The position numbers and the translations under genes are program-made. Shown here piece by piece: positions 7,511 to 14,637 of a DNA stretch of 29,425 bases. Every line of letters starts with the position of its first letter. The stretch's first letter is position 1. Origin of the DNA: JBCAWW01 sp039024315 (GTDB lineage: Bacteria > Bacteroidota > Bacteroidia > J057); NCBI GenBank assembly GCA_039024315.1, contig JBCCQN010000096.1, forward strand, positions 1 to 29,425. The letters run 5' to 3'. The notes beneath the pieces were generated by a model. That model was given only the letters and a program-made list of their open reading frames with translations. It did no database searches and was not told the DNA's origin.

Positions 7511-7629
7511 GAACGTTCTGCGAAGCAAGAAAAACACAATAAGGATGCTTTGCCTTCGCTCCAACCCAAAAGCAGCTATCTGTAGCGGCGTATTGCATAC
7601 GCCGCCAGAAAAAAGCATTCTGCAAAGCA
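7511..7629. repeat. REP-like intergenic repeat, copy A
   Basis: The region contains two direct copies of the core, AACGTTCTGCGAAGCA (7512-7527) and a diverged AAGCATTCTGCAAAGCA (7613-7629). Between them a GTAG tetranucleotide (7582-7585) leads into a perfect 9-bp hairpin with loop TGC (7585-7605, GCGGCGTAT/ATACGCCGC). GTAG followed by a palindrome is the layout of REP elements mobilised by RAYT transposases; no RAYT gene lies in this window. Confidence 0.7.
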
Positions 7630-7723
7630 AAAATCTTAAGCTACATTAAGCCAATTTCTTATCCTAGTTCAAGGGTCAAACTGCACAAGATGTGTCAAAT
7701 TGCAGGCACAAGTAATAAATCAA

Positions 7724-8695
7724 ATGAAAGCAGCAGTAACCACTCAGGCCGGTGATCCTAGCGTCATCCAAATCCAAGAAGTGCCGGTTCGGGAAGTCAA
7801 AGAGGGCTGGGTCCTGATCAAAGTCAAAGCTTTTGGCCTCAATCGCTCTGAGATGTATACCCGTCAAGGGCATTCACCTAGTGTCCAATTTCCTCGCATT
7901 CAGGGCATTGAATGTGTAGGCCTAATCGCAGATGATTCTTCTGGCACCTATCAAAAAGGGCAACAAGTAGCCGCGATTATGGGCGAGATGGGCCGTGCCT
8001 TTGATGGGGGTTATGCGGAGTATGCGACGGTTCCTTTGGAGATCGTTTTCCCTTTTAGTAGCAGTCTACCATGGAGCACCTTGGGAGCGATTCCTGAGAT
8101 GTTTCAAACCGTATCTGGCTCAATTCATCAGGCACTAGAGCTGCAGGCAGGCGAAACCTTTCTGATCCGAGGCGGTACTTCTTCTATTGGCATGCTGGCC
8201 ACCCAACTCGCCAAAAGCATAGGAGCAACCGTAATCTCTACCACACGCAATCCCGCCAAAAAAGAAGCCTTGATCGCCAATGGAGCAGATCTTGTGATCA
8301 TCGATGAGGGTAAGCTCTCCGAGCGATTGAGAGAAGCGTTCCCCGCAGGGGTAAATAAAGTCTTAGAACTCATCGGCACCAAAACCCTCAAGGACTCCCT
8401 CCAATGTATCAGCACCAAAGGCATCGTTTGTATGACCGGTATCCTTGGCAACGAATGGACGATGGATGGTTTTAGCCCCATGGGCGATATTCCCTCACTC
8501 GGCCGATTGACGGTTTATATGGGGGATGCCAATAATCTTTCGAAGGACTTATTACAAGATTTTATCAATCGAGTAGAAGCCGGAGAAATCCAACTCAATA
8601 TTGATACAGTTTTCAGGCTGGAGCAGATCGTCGAAGCGCATGAGTATATGGAGGCTAATAAAGCCAAAGGAAAACTAGTGGTGGAGTTAGATTAG
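7724..8695 (+). CDS. Quinone oxidoreductase-like MDR-family dehydrogenase
   Basis: This medium-chain dehydrogenase/reductase has 323 residues counted from ATG 7724. An in-frame TTG at 7700 would add 8 residues, but MKAAV is the usual start of the family. The N-terminal GroES-like domain covers about 1-125, and the Rossmann domain has a RGGTSSIG glycine motif (149-156) with STTRN after the second strand. The structural and catalytic zinc cysteine clusters are absent, so it belongs to the zinc-free NAD(P)H:quinone reductase type, probably cytosolic and NADPH-dependent. Substrate is unknown. It follows REP-like copy A and converges with the lipoprotein gene 34 bp downstream; no terminator is evident between them. 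Confidence 0.88.
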   Translation: MKAAVTTQAGDPSVIQIQEVPVREVKEGWVLIKVKAFGLNRSEMYTRQGHSPSVQFPRIQGIECVGLIADDSSGTYQKGQQVAAIMGEMGRAFDGGYAEYATVPLEIVFPFSSSLPWSTLGAIPEMFQTVSGSIHQALELQAGETFLIRGGTSSIGMLATQLAKSIGATVISTTRNPAKKEALIANGADLVIIDEGKLSERLREAFPAGVNKVLELIGTKTLKDSLQCISTKGIVCMTGILGNEWTMDGFSPMGDIPSLGRLTVYMGDANNLSKDLLQDFINRVEAGEIQLNIDTVFRLEQIVEAHEYMEANKAKGKLVVELD

Positions 8696-8729
8696 AGAGA
8701 CTTACTTGAAGTTCCCAACTAGGCATTGC

Positions 8730-9146
8730 TCAGTCAATAATGTTTTCATAATCCATAAAGACGAATTGTGTTTTGCCTCCTTCAGCTAGGATCTGGTATT
8801 TCAAGTTTGTTAGCTCAGCCCCTCGGTATGATATCGCTCCTGCCTCTACCACGCTTGAGAGCTTTTTCCAATCGGCAGCACTTAAAACCAAAATGGCACA
8901 CAAATCATCTCCTTGGACATTGCAGTAGAGATAATCCTGCCCTTCGATTTTTTCATGCTTTTGAATCCAATAACTTAGCTGATCAGCTTCTCTTTTGCCT
9001 AGCTCCTTGGCTAGGGCCGCTTTATAGACTTCAGCACTTGGAGGATACTCATCGAAAATTGGGTTGGCATTGCTGCATGCAGGACGATCACATGCAGTCA
9101 AAGTAATTAAGCCGTAAATCAAGATTAGGGGAAAAAGAGCTTTCAT
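8730..9146 (-). CDS. Small lipoprotein of unknown function
   Basis: This 138-residue protein starts with a lipoprotein signal, MKALFPLILIYGLITLTAC, with lipobox L16-T-A-C19. The mature part is small and polar, with cysteines in PACSN, YLYCNVQ and DDLCAIL that could form disulfides. I do not recognise a family. It is 115 bp downstream of the RibD-like reductase start region on the same strand, so the two may share a transcript or sit side by side by chance. Expected location is the periplasmic face of the inner or outer membrane. Confidence 0.75.
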   Translation of the reverse strand: MKALFPLILIYGLITLTACDRPACSNANPIFDEYPPSAEVYKAALAKELGKREADQLSYWIQKHEKIEGQDYLYCNVQGDDLCAILVLSAADWKKLSSVVEAGAISYRGAELTNLKYQILAEGGKTQFVFMDYENIID

Positions 9147-9261
9147 CTTTTAGAAGGCTAAATAGAGATTTTTGCCCGTAAAAGAAAGGAAGAAAAATAT
9201 CCTTTTGGCAAAGGACCAAAGTCAAAAAAGCGATCTTCCTTTATTCAAAAATCTCCTCTTT

Positions 9262-9798
9262 TTACCCATAATCAACTCGATAGCTCATAATCTGCAGCCC
9301 TCCTTCATAACGCTCACTCTCGAGCAGAGATAATTGATATTGGTCTTTCAAACCGGCAAAGAGAGGCGTACCTTCTCCTTGTAGGAAGGGATTCAACTTA
9401 ATCTTGACGATATCAATCAGCTTATTTTGCAAGAGCCAATTGGCAAAGATGCCCCCTCCACAGAGATAAATGTCCGTGCCATTTTGGACCTTCAAATCTT
9501 GCACAATTTGAATATCTCGCTTGCAAACATTGACCGCAACATCCTCTCCCTCAAACTTTAGGCTGTCAGAAAAAATGTAGTGCTCCATATGCGGATAAGC
9601 CTTAGCACCGGGTGGCAAACCATATTGATAACCAAATTCATAGGTAGCGCGCCCCATGATGACGGTATCAAAATCGGCGAGATCCTTTTGGTATTTTTCG
9701 ACGCCATCTCCGGCCTGCATAAAGCCACTAATGTCCCCGTCAGGCCCAGCGATAAAGCCATCTAAGGAAGTGGCGACATAGTAAACGATTTTTCTCAT
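9262..9798 (-). CDS. Dihydrofolate reductase / RibD C-terminal domain-like protein
   Basis: At 178 residues this is a single RibD_C (PF01872) domain with a DHFR-like fold. Visible features are the opening KIVYYVATSLDGFIAG (3-18), VIMGRATYEFG (about 46-56), the NADPH-binding loop YLCGGGIFANWLL, and the closing strand region LNPFLQGEGTPLF. Such stand-alone proteins are cytosolic NADPH-dependent reductases whose physiological substrates are mostly unknown, and they are not the housekeeping folate enzyme. The length is normal and the ATG at 9798 fits the family. It lies next to REP-like copy B. Confidence 0.88.
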   Translation of the reverse strand: MRKIVYYVATSLDGFIAGPDGDISGFMQAGDGVEKYQKDLADFDTVIMGRATYEFGYQYGLPPGAKAYPHMEHYIFSDSLKFEGEDVAVNVCKRDIQIVQDLKVQNGTDIYLCGGGIFANWLLQNKLIDIVKIKLNPFLQGEGTPLFAGLKDQYQLSLLESERYEGGLQIMSYRVDYG

Positions 9799-9923
9799 GT
9801 TTGGCTGTTTTTAGGTGTGGTGCTTTCCAAAGGAGTAAATTTCCTCTCTTGTATTGAGACTAGCATACGTGTGTAAGCGAGCTTCGGTTAAGTATTTATG
9901 GCAGAGTTTTTATTTTTTCTGCC

Positions 9924-10034
9924 GCTGCGCGGAACGCTTCTGTCTGGGGTTTGGCATGCATGCCGAACCTACAAATTCGCCCCTTGTAGCGGTCCATTGC
10001 ATAGGCCGCAAATCACAAGCGTTCTGCGAAGCAG
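9924..10034. repeat. REP-like intergenic repeat, copy B
   Basis: Inverted cores bound the element: GCTGCGCGGAACGCTT (9924-9939) and AAGCGTTCTGCGAAGCAG (10017-10034). Between them lie a near-perfect 22-bp palindrome centred on GCATGCATGC (9948-9969) and a GTAG (9986-9989) leading into an imperfect hairpin with loop TGC (9989-10009) that matches the copy A hairpin. It fills the gap between the RibD-like gene and the 3' end of the protease fusion gene. Confidence 0.7.
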
Positions 10035-10043
10035 CTTCAACCC

Positions 10044-13000
10044 TCAAGGCCCCTCTCCAAACAAATTGATATTGAGAAAGGACAACATGCGCGCAAAGCT
10101 TTTGTAGTTTTCGATGGTCGACATATTACCCGCATGCCCACTGTCCATATCCGTAATCAATAAAATCTCCGAATCAGCCCTGTTCTGTCTGCGAATGGCT
10201 GCTACATGTTTAGCAATCTGCCAAGCTGGGGTCTGATAGTCATATATTCCAGCCAGATAAAGTAAATTGGGATAAGCTTGCGGCTTGATATTTTGGTAAG
10301 GACAATAAGACTTAATGTAGTCATAGACCTCAGGATCATTGGGGTCGCCCCATTCCTTATACTCATCTACGGTCAAGGGCAAAGAATCATTGAGGGTAGT
10401 ATGCAAGACTTCCACAAAGGGATGATCCAAAATGGCCGTATTAAATAGTTCGGGACGTTCATTGATGGCCCAGCCGATGATCATGCCGCCCGCGCTATTG
10501 CCATAAGCAACGAGGTGATCGGCATCGGTATATTCCTTAGCAATAAGGTATTCTGCACAGGCAATAAAGTCAGCGAAGCTATTTTTTTTGTTGAGCAATT
10601 TGCCGCCGCGATACCAATCGTAGCCCATCATCCCTCCGCCTCTCACGTGCGCATAAACTACCGTATAGCCCTGATGGCAGAGCAAGATATCTTCTGCCGA
10701 AAACGTAGGATTGCTATTCGCGCCATAGGCCCCATAAACTTTCAATATGCAGCCCAGATGATCACTGAGGGGATTGACACTTTTGAGGATGGTCATTGGC
10801 ACTTTGCTTCCATCAGCACTTTTGGCCCATTTACGCTTGGTGTAAGCATAATGAACCCATTGGGGAGCTTTGATTTTGGGAGGAGCGGTCTGGGCTTGAC
10901 CGGCAGTAGATAGAGATACTTTAAGCATCCGAGGCGCCAGATTCAAGGCAGAAAGCGCGAGAAAAAGCGTGTCCAATTTGGTTTGAGACAAAGCCATGTC
11001 CACTTCACAGATCTTTTGCGGCAATTCGACTTCCGTCCATTCCTCAAAGGCTAAGGGACGATAATGAAGGCGCAGATAGGATTTATCGTAGGATTTACAA
11101 GCGATATAGCGCTCATTAAGGGCGATATCGGCGAGATAAGCCTTGCGAAGGGGCGGATCGATGATTTGCCAGTTTTGGGGGAGCGCATCCTGCGAACGAT
11201 AAAGTTGGTTGTTAGGAGAGACTGCATTGCTGAGCATAAACCAATTGCCAGCTTGGCCGCGCAGGCTGTATTCTACCCCTTCTTGACGGGCTTTAACCAA
11301 ATGCAGACTAGCTTGACTGGGCCTTCCTTGCAGGAGGTGGATTTCGTTTTCGGATTTAGAGAGGATATTAATTTGGACTTGTTTATCGTAGTTGTAAACC
11401 TCCACATCAAAAGTTGAATCCTCTTCCGCCCAAAGCAATTGCTCCGACTCCTCCCCTAGTCTGTGCAAATAGAGATTATCTGCCCCGCCCTTTTGGTTGG
11501 ATTGACTGTAAACCAAAGCCGAATCTCCCCACCACTCTACCATATAGATATCTTGGATGCTATCGATGGGAATAGAATCGCCCTTGGGTACGATGGCTAC
11601 ATAACCGCCTAGGTCCTGTGGGCTGAGATAATAGACCATCAGCTCGGTTTGGCTTTGATTGGGGAGAATGCGGAGGATTTTTTTGCGTTTTTGCTGCTCA
11701 AAACGACTGAGATTAAAACAAAAGTTGCGTTCGACGGAGTCGATATACTGATACAGGATCATTTGCCCTAGACTATCTTCTTCATAGCGATAAGTCCCGG
11801 GTGTTTGCTTACTGGATCGATTCTTTTCCTCCTTGGTGTAGAAGGTTCTCAGATCGTCAAAGATGCCTTTTTGATACCTTCGGTCAACGATCAGTTGGTT
11901 CTTAGCGTATTGGTTTTCGGCTTGGAGGTATTGATAAAGCTCGGTAGCATTTTGCGGAGCCGCTAACCAGTGAAAAGAATCAGCTAGGCTCTCTGTGGGA
12001 TACTCAAAATAACTCACTCTAGGGGTCAAAATAGGCGGTTTGAGGTCAGCCTTGGCTTGAAAACGTTCGGCAAATTGCTTTTCTAGCGGCTTGCTTTGGC
12101 TCAAATCACCCGCAACTTTGGGCGGCAAGGGATAGCGAGCATAGATCGTATTGTCTTGCCAAAAGTCAGCCTCATACAGTTGGGGATAATAACGTACCGC
12201 CGAGTAACGGGTAGATTTGAAAATAGTCGAATCAGGAAAGGGTTCGACTTCCCCTTGCTCTACTTGGTAAACAAACATTTGTTTGACGCCTTCATGCACA
12301 ATCGCTTGGGTTAGCGGAGGTCGATGAAAGGTCCTCTTTTCGGTGGCGCGAATCTCGGATAAGTACCAGCGACCATTGCGCTGGCGATAGTTGATTTCGC
12401 CTCCAAAAGCTAAAGGAATGCGGGACGTATAAAAGCCATAATTCCGATCAAGGGCGAGATCGTACTCTAACTTCACGACGGCAAAAGACTCCGTTTCGAC
12501 ATAGAGTTTACCCGTAAAGATCGGATCTCGGGTCTTCTTGCTTTGATCGCTGCGAAAGCTACGCGAAAGTTCCTGAGGGATAAAATCGATCACATAACAG
12601 ATGGCCCCATGGAGTTGGGTTTTTCCAGCGAGCTTGTACTGATATTTACGGACCAGCTTAGGATCAAGAAAGTCATAATAATATTTCACCTTATCAAAGC
12701 TAGTCAGCCCTAAAGGGCCACCCATGAGGCCCGTTTCAACGCCATAGGCACTCCAATTTTCGGAGGCCCGCACATAATTAAGGCGCATCTGGTCCCGCGG
12801 ATTGTTAAACTCATGAAAAAACTCATCATAGATACGATCTGCCTCAATGTCAAAAGCGTATTCACTATCATAAAACCAGTCCAACCACATTTTGCTATCC
12901 ATGCGCTTATGCGGATAGCCGGTATAAAAGACATCGGCAAAGGCTTCATTGAGTTGGATGTATTGCTCATCTTCCTTGACCGTCTCTCGGTAGAGACAGC

Positions 13001-13412
13001 GTAAAATCACCTCCTTATTGCTATAGTTGTCTTTGACGTTTTTGATCGCTTTGCGCACGATTTGCTCTGGCTTGAGGGGCTTTTCGTAGGCGATAACCAC
13101 TTCCTCCAAGAGATAGACGGAAGAGACCAATTTGACGGTCAAAGCCTTTGTTTCAGGCGTCAGGGCTAGCTTTTGCGGATGATAGCCAATGTAGCTGATG
13201 ATGACGCTATCGCTCTTTTGCTGAGGGCTTAGCTTGAAGATCGCTTGACCTTGCGAATTCGTTTTCTGGCCTATACCTGCCTTTTCGAGATAGATCGAAG
13301 CATAAGGCAAGGGGGCTTGGGTAGTAGAGTCGAGGACAGTAATGGTCAGTTTGCTCTGAGCCGCCAATAGCTGGAAGCAGCCCAAGCAAAGGGATAGCAA
13401 ACAGATACGCAT
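10044..13412 (-). CDS. CarboxypepD_reg-like domain fused to oligopeptidase B-type S9A serine peptidase
   Basis: The 1122-residue exported protein has a signal peptide (1-18, cleavage near LLAAQ). A CarboxypepD_reg-like beta-sandwich follows (about 21-105), then a Bacteroidota-specific region (about 110-440) of the type usually found with that domain. From about 455 to the end it is a complete S9A peptidase: an N-terminal segment like that of oligopeptidase B (DSFHWLAAP...LQAEN, 478-500), a seven-bladed propeller region, and an alpha/beta-hydrolase. The triad is S973 (GNSAGG), D1058 (GIYDYQTP) and H1093 (DMDSGHAG), and VRGGG precedes the nucleophile. It should cleave short peptides, probably after basic residues, in the periplasm. 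Oligopeptidase B is normally about 690 residues and usually cytosolic, so both the fusion and the export are unusual. The reading frame is uninterrupted. Confidence 0.88.
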   Translation of the reverse strand: MRICLLSLCLGCFQLLAAQSKLTITVLDSTTQAPLPYASIYLEKAGIGQKTNSQGQAIFKLSPQQKSDSVIISYIGYHPQKLALTPETKALTVKLVSSVYLLEEVVIAYEKPLKPEQIVRKAIKNVKDNYSNKEVILRCLYRETVKEDEQYIQLNEAFADVFYTGYPHKRMDSKMWLDWFYDSEYAFDIEADRIYDEFFHEFNNPRDQMRLNYVRASENWSAYGVETGLMGGPLGLTSFDKVKYYYDFLDPKLVRKYQYKLAGKTQLHGAICYVIDFIPQELSRSFRSDQSKKTRDPIFTGKLYVETESFAVVKLEYDLALDRNYGFYTSRIPLAFGGEINYRQRNGRWYLSEIRATEKRTFHRPPLTQAIVHEGVKQMFVYQVEQGEVEPFPDSTIFKSTRYSAVRYYPQLYEADFWQDNTIYARYPLPPKVAGDLSQSKPLEKQFAERFQAKADLKPPILTPRVSYFEYPTESLADSFHWLAAPQNATELYQYLQAENQYAKNQLIVDRRYQKGIFDDLRTFYTKEEKNRSSKQTPGTYRYEEDSLGQMILYQYIDSVERNFCFNLSRFEQQKRKKILRILPNQSQTELMVYYLSPQDLGGYVAIVPKGDSIPIDSIQDIYMVEWWGDSALVYSQSNQKGGADNLYLHRLGEESEQLLWAEEDSTFDVEVYNYDKQVQINILSKSENEIHLLQGRPSQASLHLVKARQEGVEYSLRGQAGNWFMLSNAVSPNNQLYRSQDALPQNWQIIDPPLRKAYLADIALNERYIACKSYDKSYLRLHYRPLAFEEWTEVELPQKICEVDMALSQTKLDTLFLALSALNLAPRMLKVSLSTAGQAQTAPPKIKAPQWVHYAYTKRKWAKSADGSKVPMTILKSVNPLSDHLGCILKVYGAYGANSNPTFSAEDILLCHQGYTVVYAHVRGGGMMGYDWYRGGKLLNKKNSFADFIACAEYLIAKEYTDADHLVAYGNSAGGMIIGWAINERPELFNTAILDHPFVEVLHTTLNDSLPLTVDEYKEWGDPNDPEVYDYIKSYCPYQNIKPQAYPNLLYLAGIYDYQTPAWQIAKHVAAIRRQNRADSEILLITDMDSGHAGNMSTIENYKSFARMLSFLNINLFGEGP

Positions 13413-13483
13413 GGGTTTGGATTTAGAAGTGCGAAAATCCTTTGTGTATCTGCATAATGTGGATTGGGGGAAAGGTTACGGGA

Positions 13484-13670
13484 CGCGGAACGCTTATCCT
13501 TAGCCGGGAGTATCGTTCTATACAACAGGATGTCTCACTAAAGATCCTTCCGCGGGGCTCAGGACGACAATTTGATAGAATTTGGGCGTATTGCATACTA
13601 CCCTACCATTGACGTAATGTAGGTGCGCGCATACATGCCGCACCTCAAAGTTAAGCGTTCTGCGAAGCAG
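13484..13670. repeat. REP-like intergenic repeat, copy C
   Basis: Inverted cores bound the element: CGCGGAACGCTT (13484-13495, identical to the 12-mer in copy B) and AAGCGTTCTGCGAAGCAG (13653-13670, identical to copy B). Inside are GGGCGTATTGCATAC, as in copy A, and a GTAG (13619-13622) leading into a hairpin, AGGTGCG-C-GCAT with ATGC-CGCACCT (13621-13645). It occupies most of the 301-bp gap between the protease fusion and the signal-peptidase-like lipoprotein; I see no gene there. Confidence 0.7.
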
Positions 13671-13713
13671 TAAAAAAAACTGAACCTGACTGTAGATTAA
13701 TTTCAAATTGCGC

Positions 13714-14532
13714 TTAAGGTTGTGGGCCTGGATACAACCTAATATCTGAAGTTGAGTGTTGCCCAGAAAAATCAATTTTGCCTAAAAGGGCCCACTTAGG
13801 GATGAAGCCCTCATAGCGAGAATCATATGAAGATTCTCTATCATCACTGAGCACATAATAAAGCTCGGTTTCCACCAAATTCTTCTTCTTTTCTACAAAG
13901 GCAAGAGAGGAATAAAAGTCTCGGTTTTGGTCATTAAGAACCACTTTATCCCCTACACTAGGAATCTGAATGGGCCCCCAATTGATCTTCCCCCAATTAT
14001 TACTTTCTGTTTGACCGACCACCCAATCCTGGCCTAAGATGTGTCTCAGGGTAAGATTGATCTGACCAATCCTGGGATCTTCTTTAATCGCTTTCAACTG
14101 TATTTCGGTTAGATTGGCAGACCAAAAATCACCCACAGCATAGGCATATCTGCTAATATCATGATCCTCAAAAAAGCTACTATCAACCCCTTCAGTAGCC
14201 AATACATAAGGAAAATTCACCTCAGGCGGATCTGCATAAGGCTGTCCATTGATCTGAATTTTAGTATCAATCATTTGAATGGATTCACCTGGCAAACCGA
14301 CGATCCGAGCCGGAATGAATATCATAGAATCTGTCTCCGCATGCGTCTTAAAAATTGCCACCAAATCATTTCGCTTATATGTTAGAGCCTCATTTACGAG
14401 GATGGTATCTCCCTTCGAAATAAGAGGTTCCATGCCGTTCCAAGCTACGACTCTGAGTTGTCGGACCTGATTCTTGCGATCTTGGCAGCTTAGGAGCAAT
14501 AAGAATCCACCTAAAAGGAATACATACTTCAT
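13714..14532 (-). CDS. Signal peptidase I-like (S26) lipoprotein lacking the catalytic Ser and Lys
   Basis: The 272-residue protein begins with a lipoprotein signal (lipobox LLSC, C16). It then shows signal peptidase I boxes in order. Box B reads WNGMEPLISKGDTILVNE (31-48), where the family has a serine before M-E-P; here that residue is G33. Box D reads PARIVGLPGE (74-83), where the general-base lysine position is A75. Box E is conserved as SDDRESSYDSRYEGFIP, followed by GK. Both members of the Ser/Lys dyad are therefore absent while the structural boxes remain, and a long insertion separates boxes D and E as in Bacteroidota enzymes. It is probably a lipid-anchored, non-catalytic periplasmic relative with unknown role. 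There is no interruption of the frame, so it looks maintained rather than decayed. Confidence 0.82.
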   Translation of the reverse strand: MKYVFLLGGFLLLLSCQDRKNQVRQLRVVAWNGMEPLISKGDTILVNEALTYKRNDLVAIFKTHAETDSMIFIPARIVGLPGESIQMIDTKIQINGQPYADPPEVNFPYVLATEGVDSSFFEDHDISRYAYAVGDFWSANLTEIQLKAIKEDPRIGQINLTLRHILGQDWVVGQTESNNWGKINWGPIQIPSVGDKVVLNDQNRDFYSSLAFVEKKKNLVETELYYVLSDDRESSYDSRYEGFIPKWALLGKIDFSGQHSTSDIRLYPGPQP

Positions 14533-14637
14533 CTATGGTTGTGTTTTCGATCAATAATAAGGGAATTGATTACATGAACTTCCCAGGAGTCTTTTGCATT
14601 CCTCCTTTTCGGTCCATGTAATCATAGTATAATCTTA

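Noticed and set aside
7700..7723. TTG 7700 as the start of the quinone-oxidoreductase-like gene
   Set aside because: It would put eight extra residues ahead of MKAAV, the normal start of this family; ATG 7724 is preferred.
9196..9245. Small hairpins in the gap between the lipoprotein and the RibD-like gene (TCCTTTTGGCAAAGGA)
   Set aside because: The 6-bp AT-rich stem has no T-run in the needed direction and is likely to occur by chance in this AT-rich sequence.
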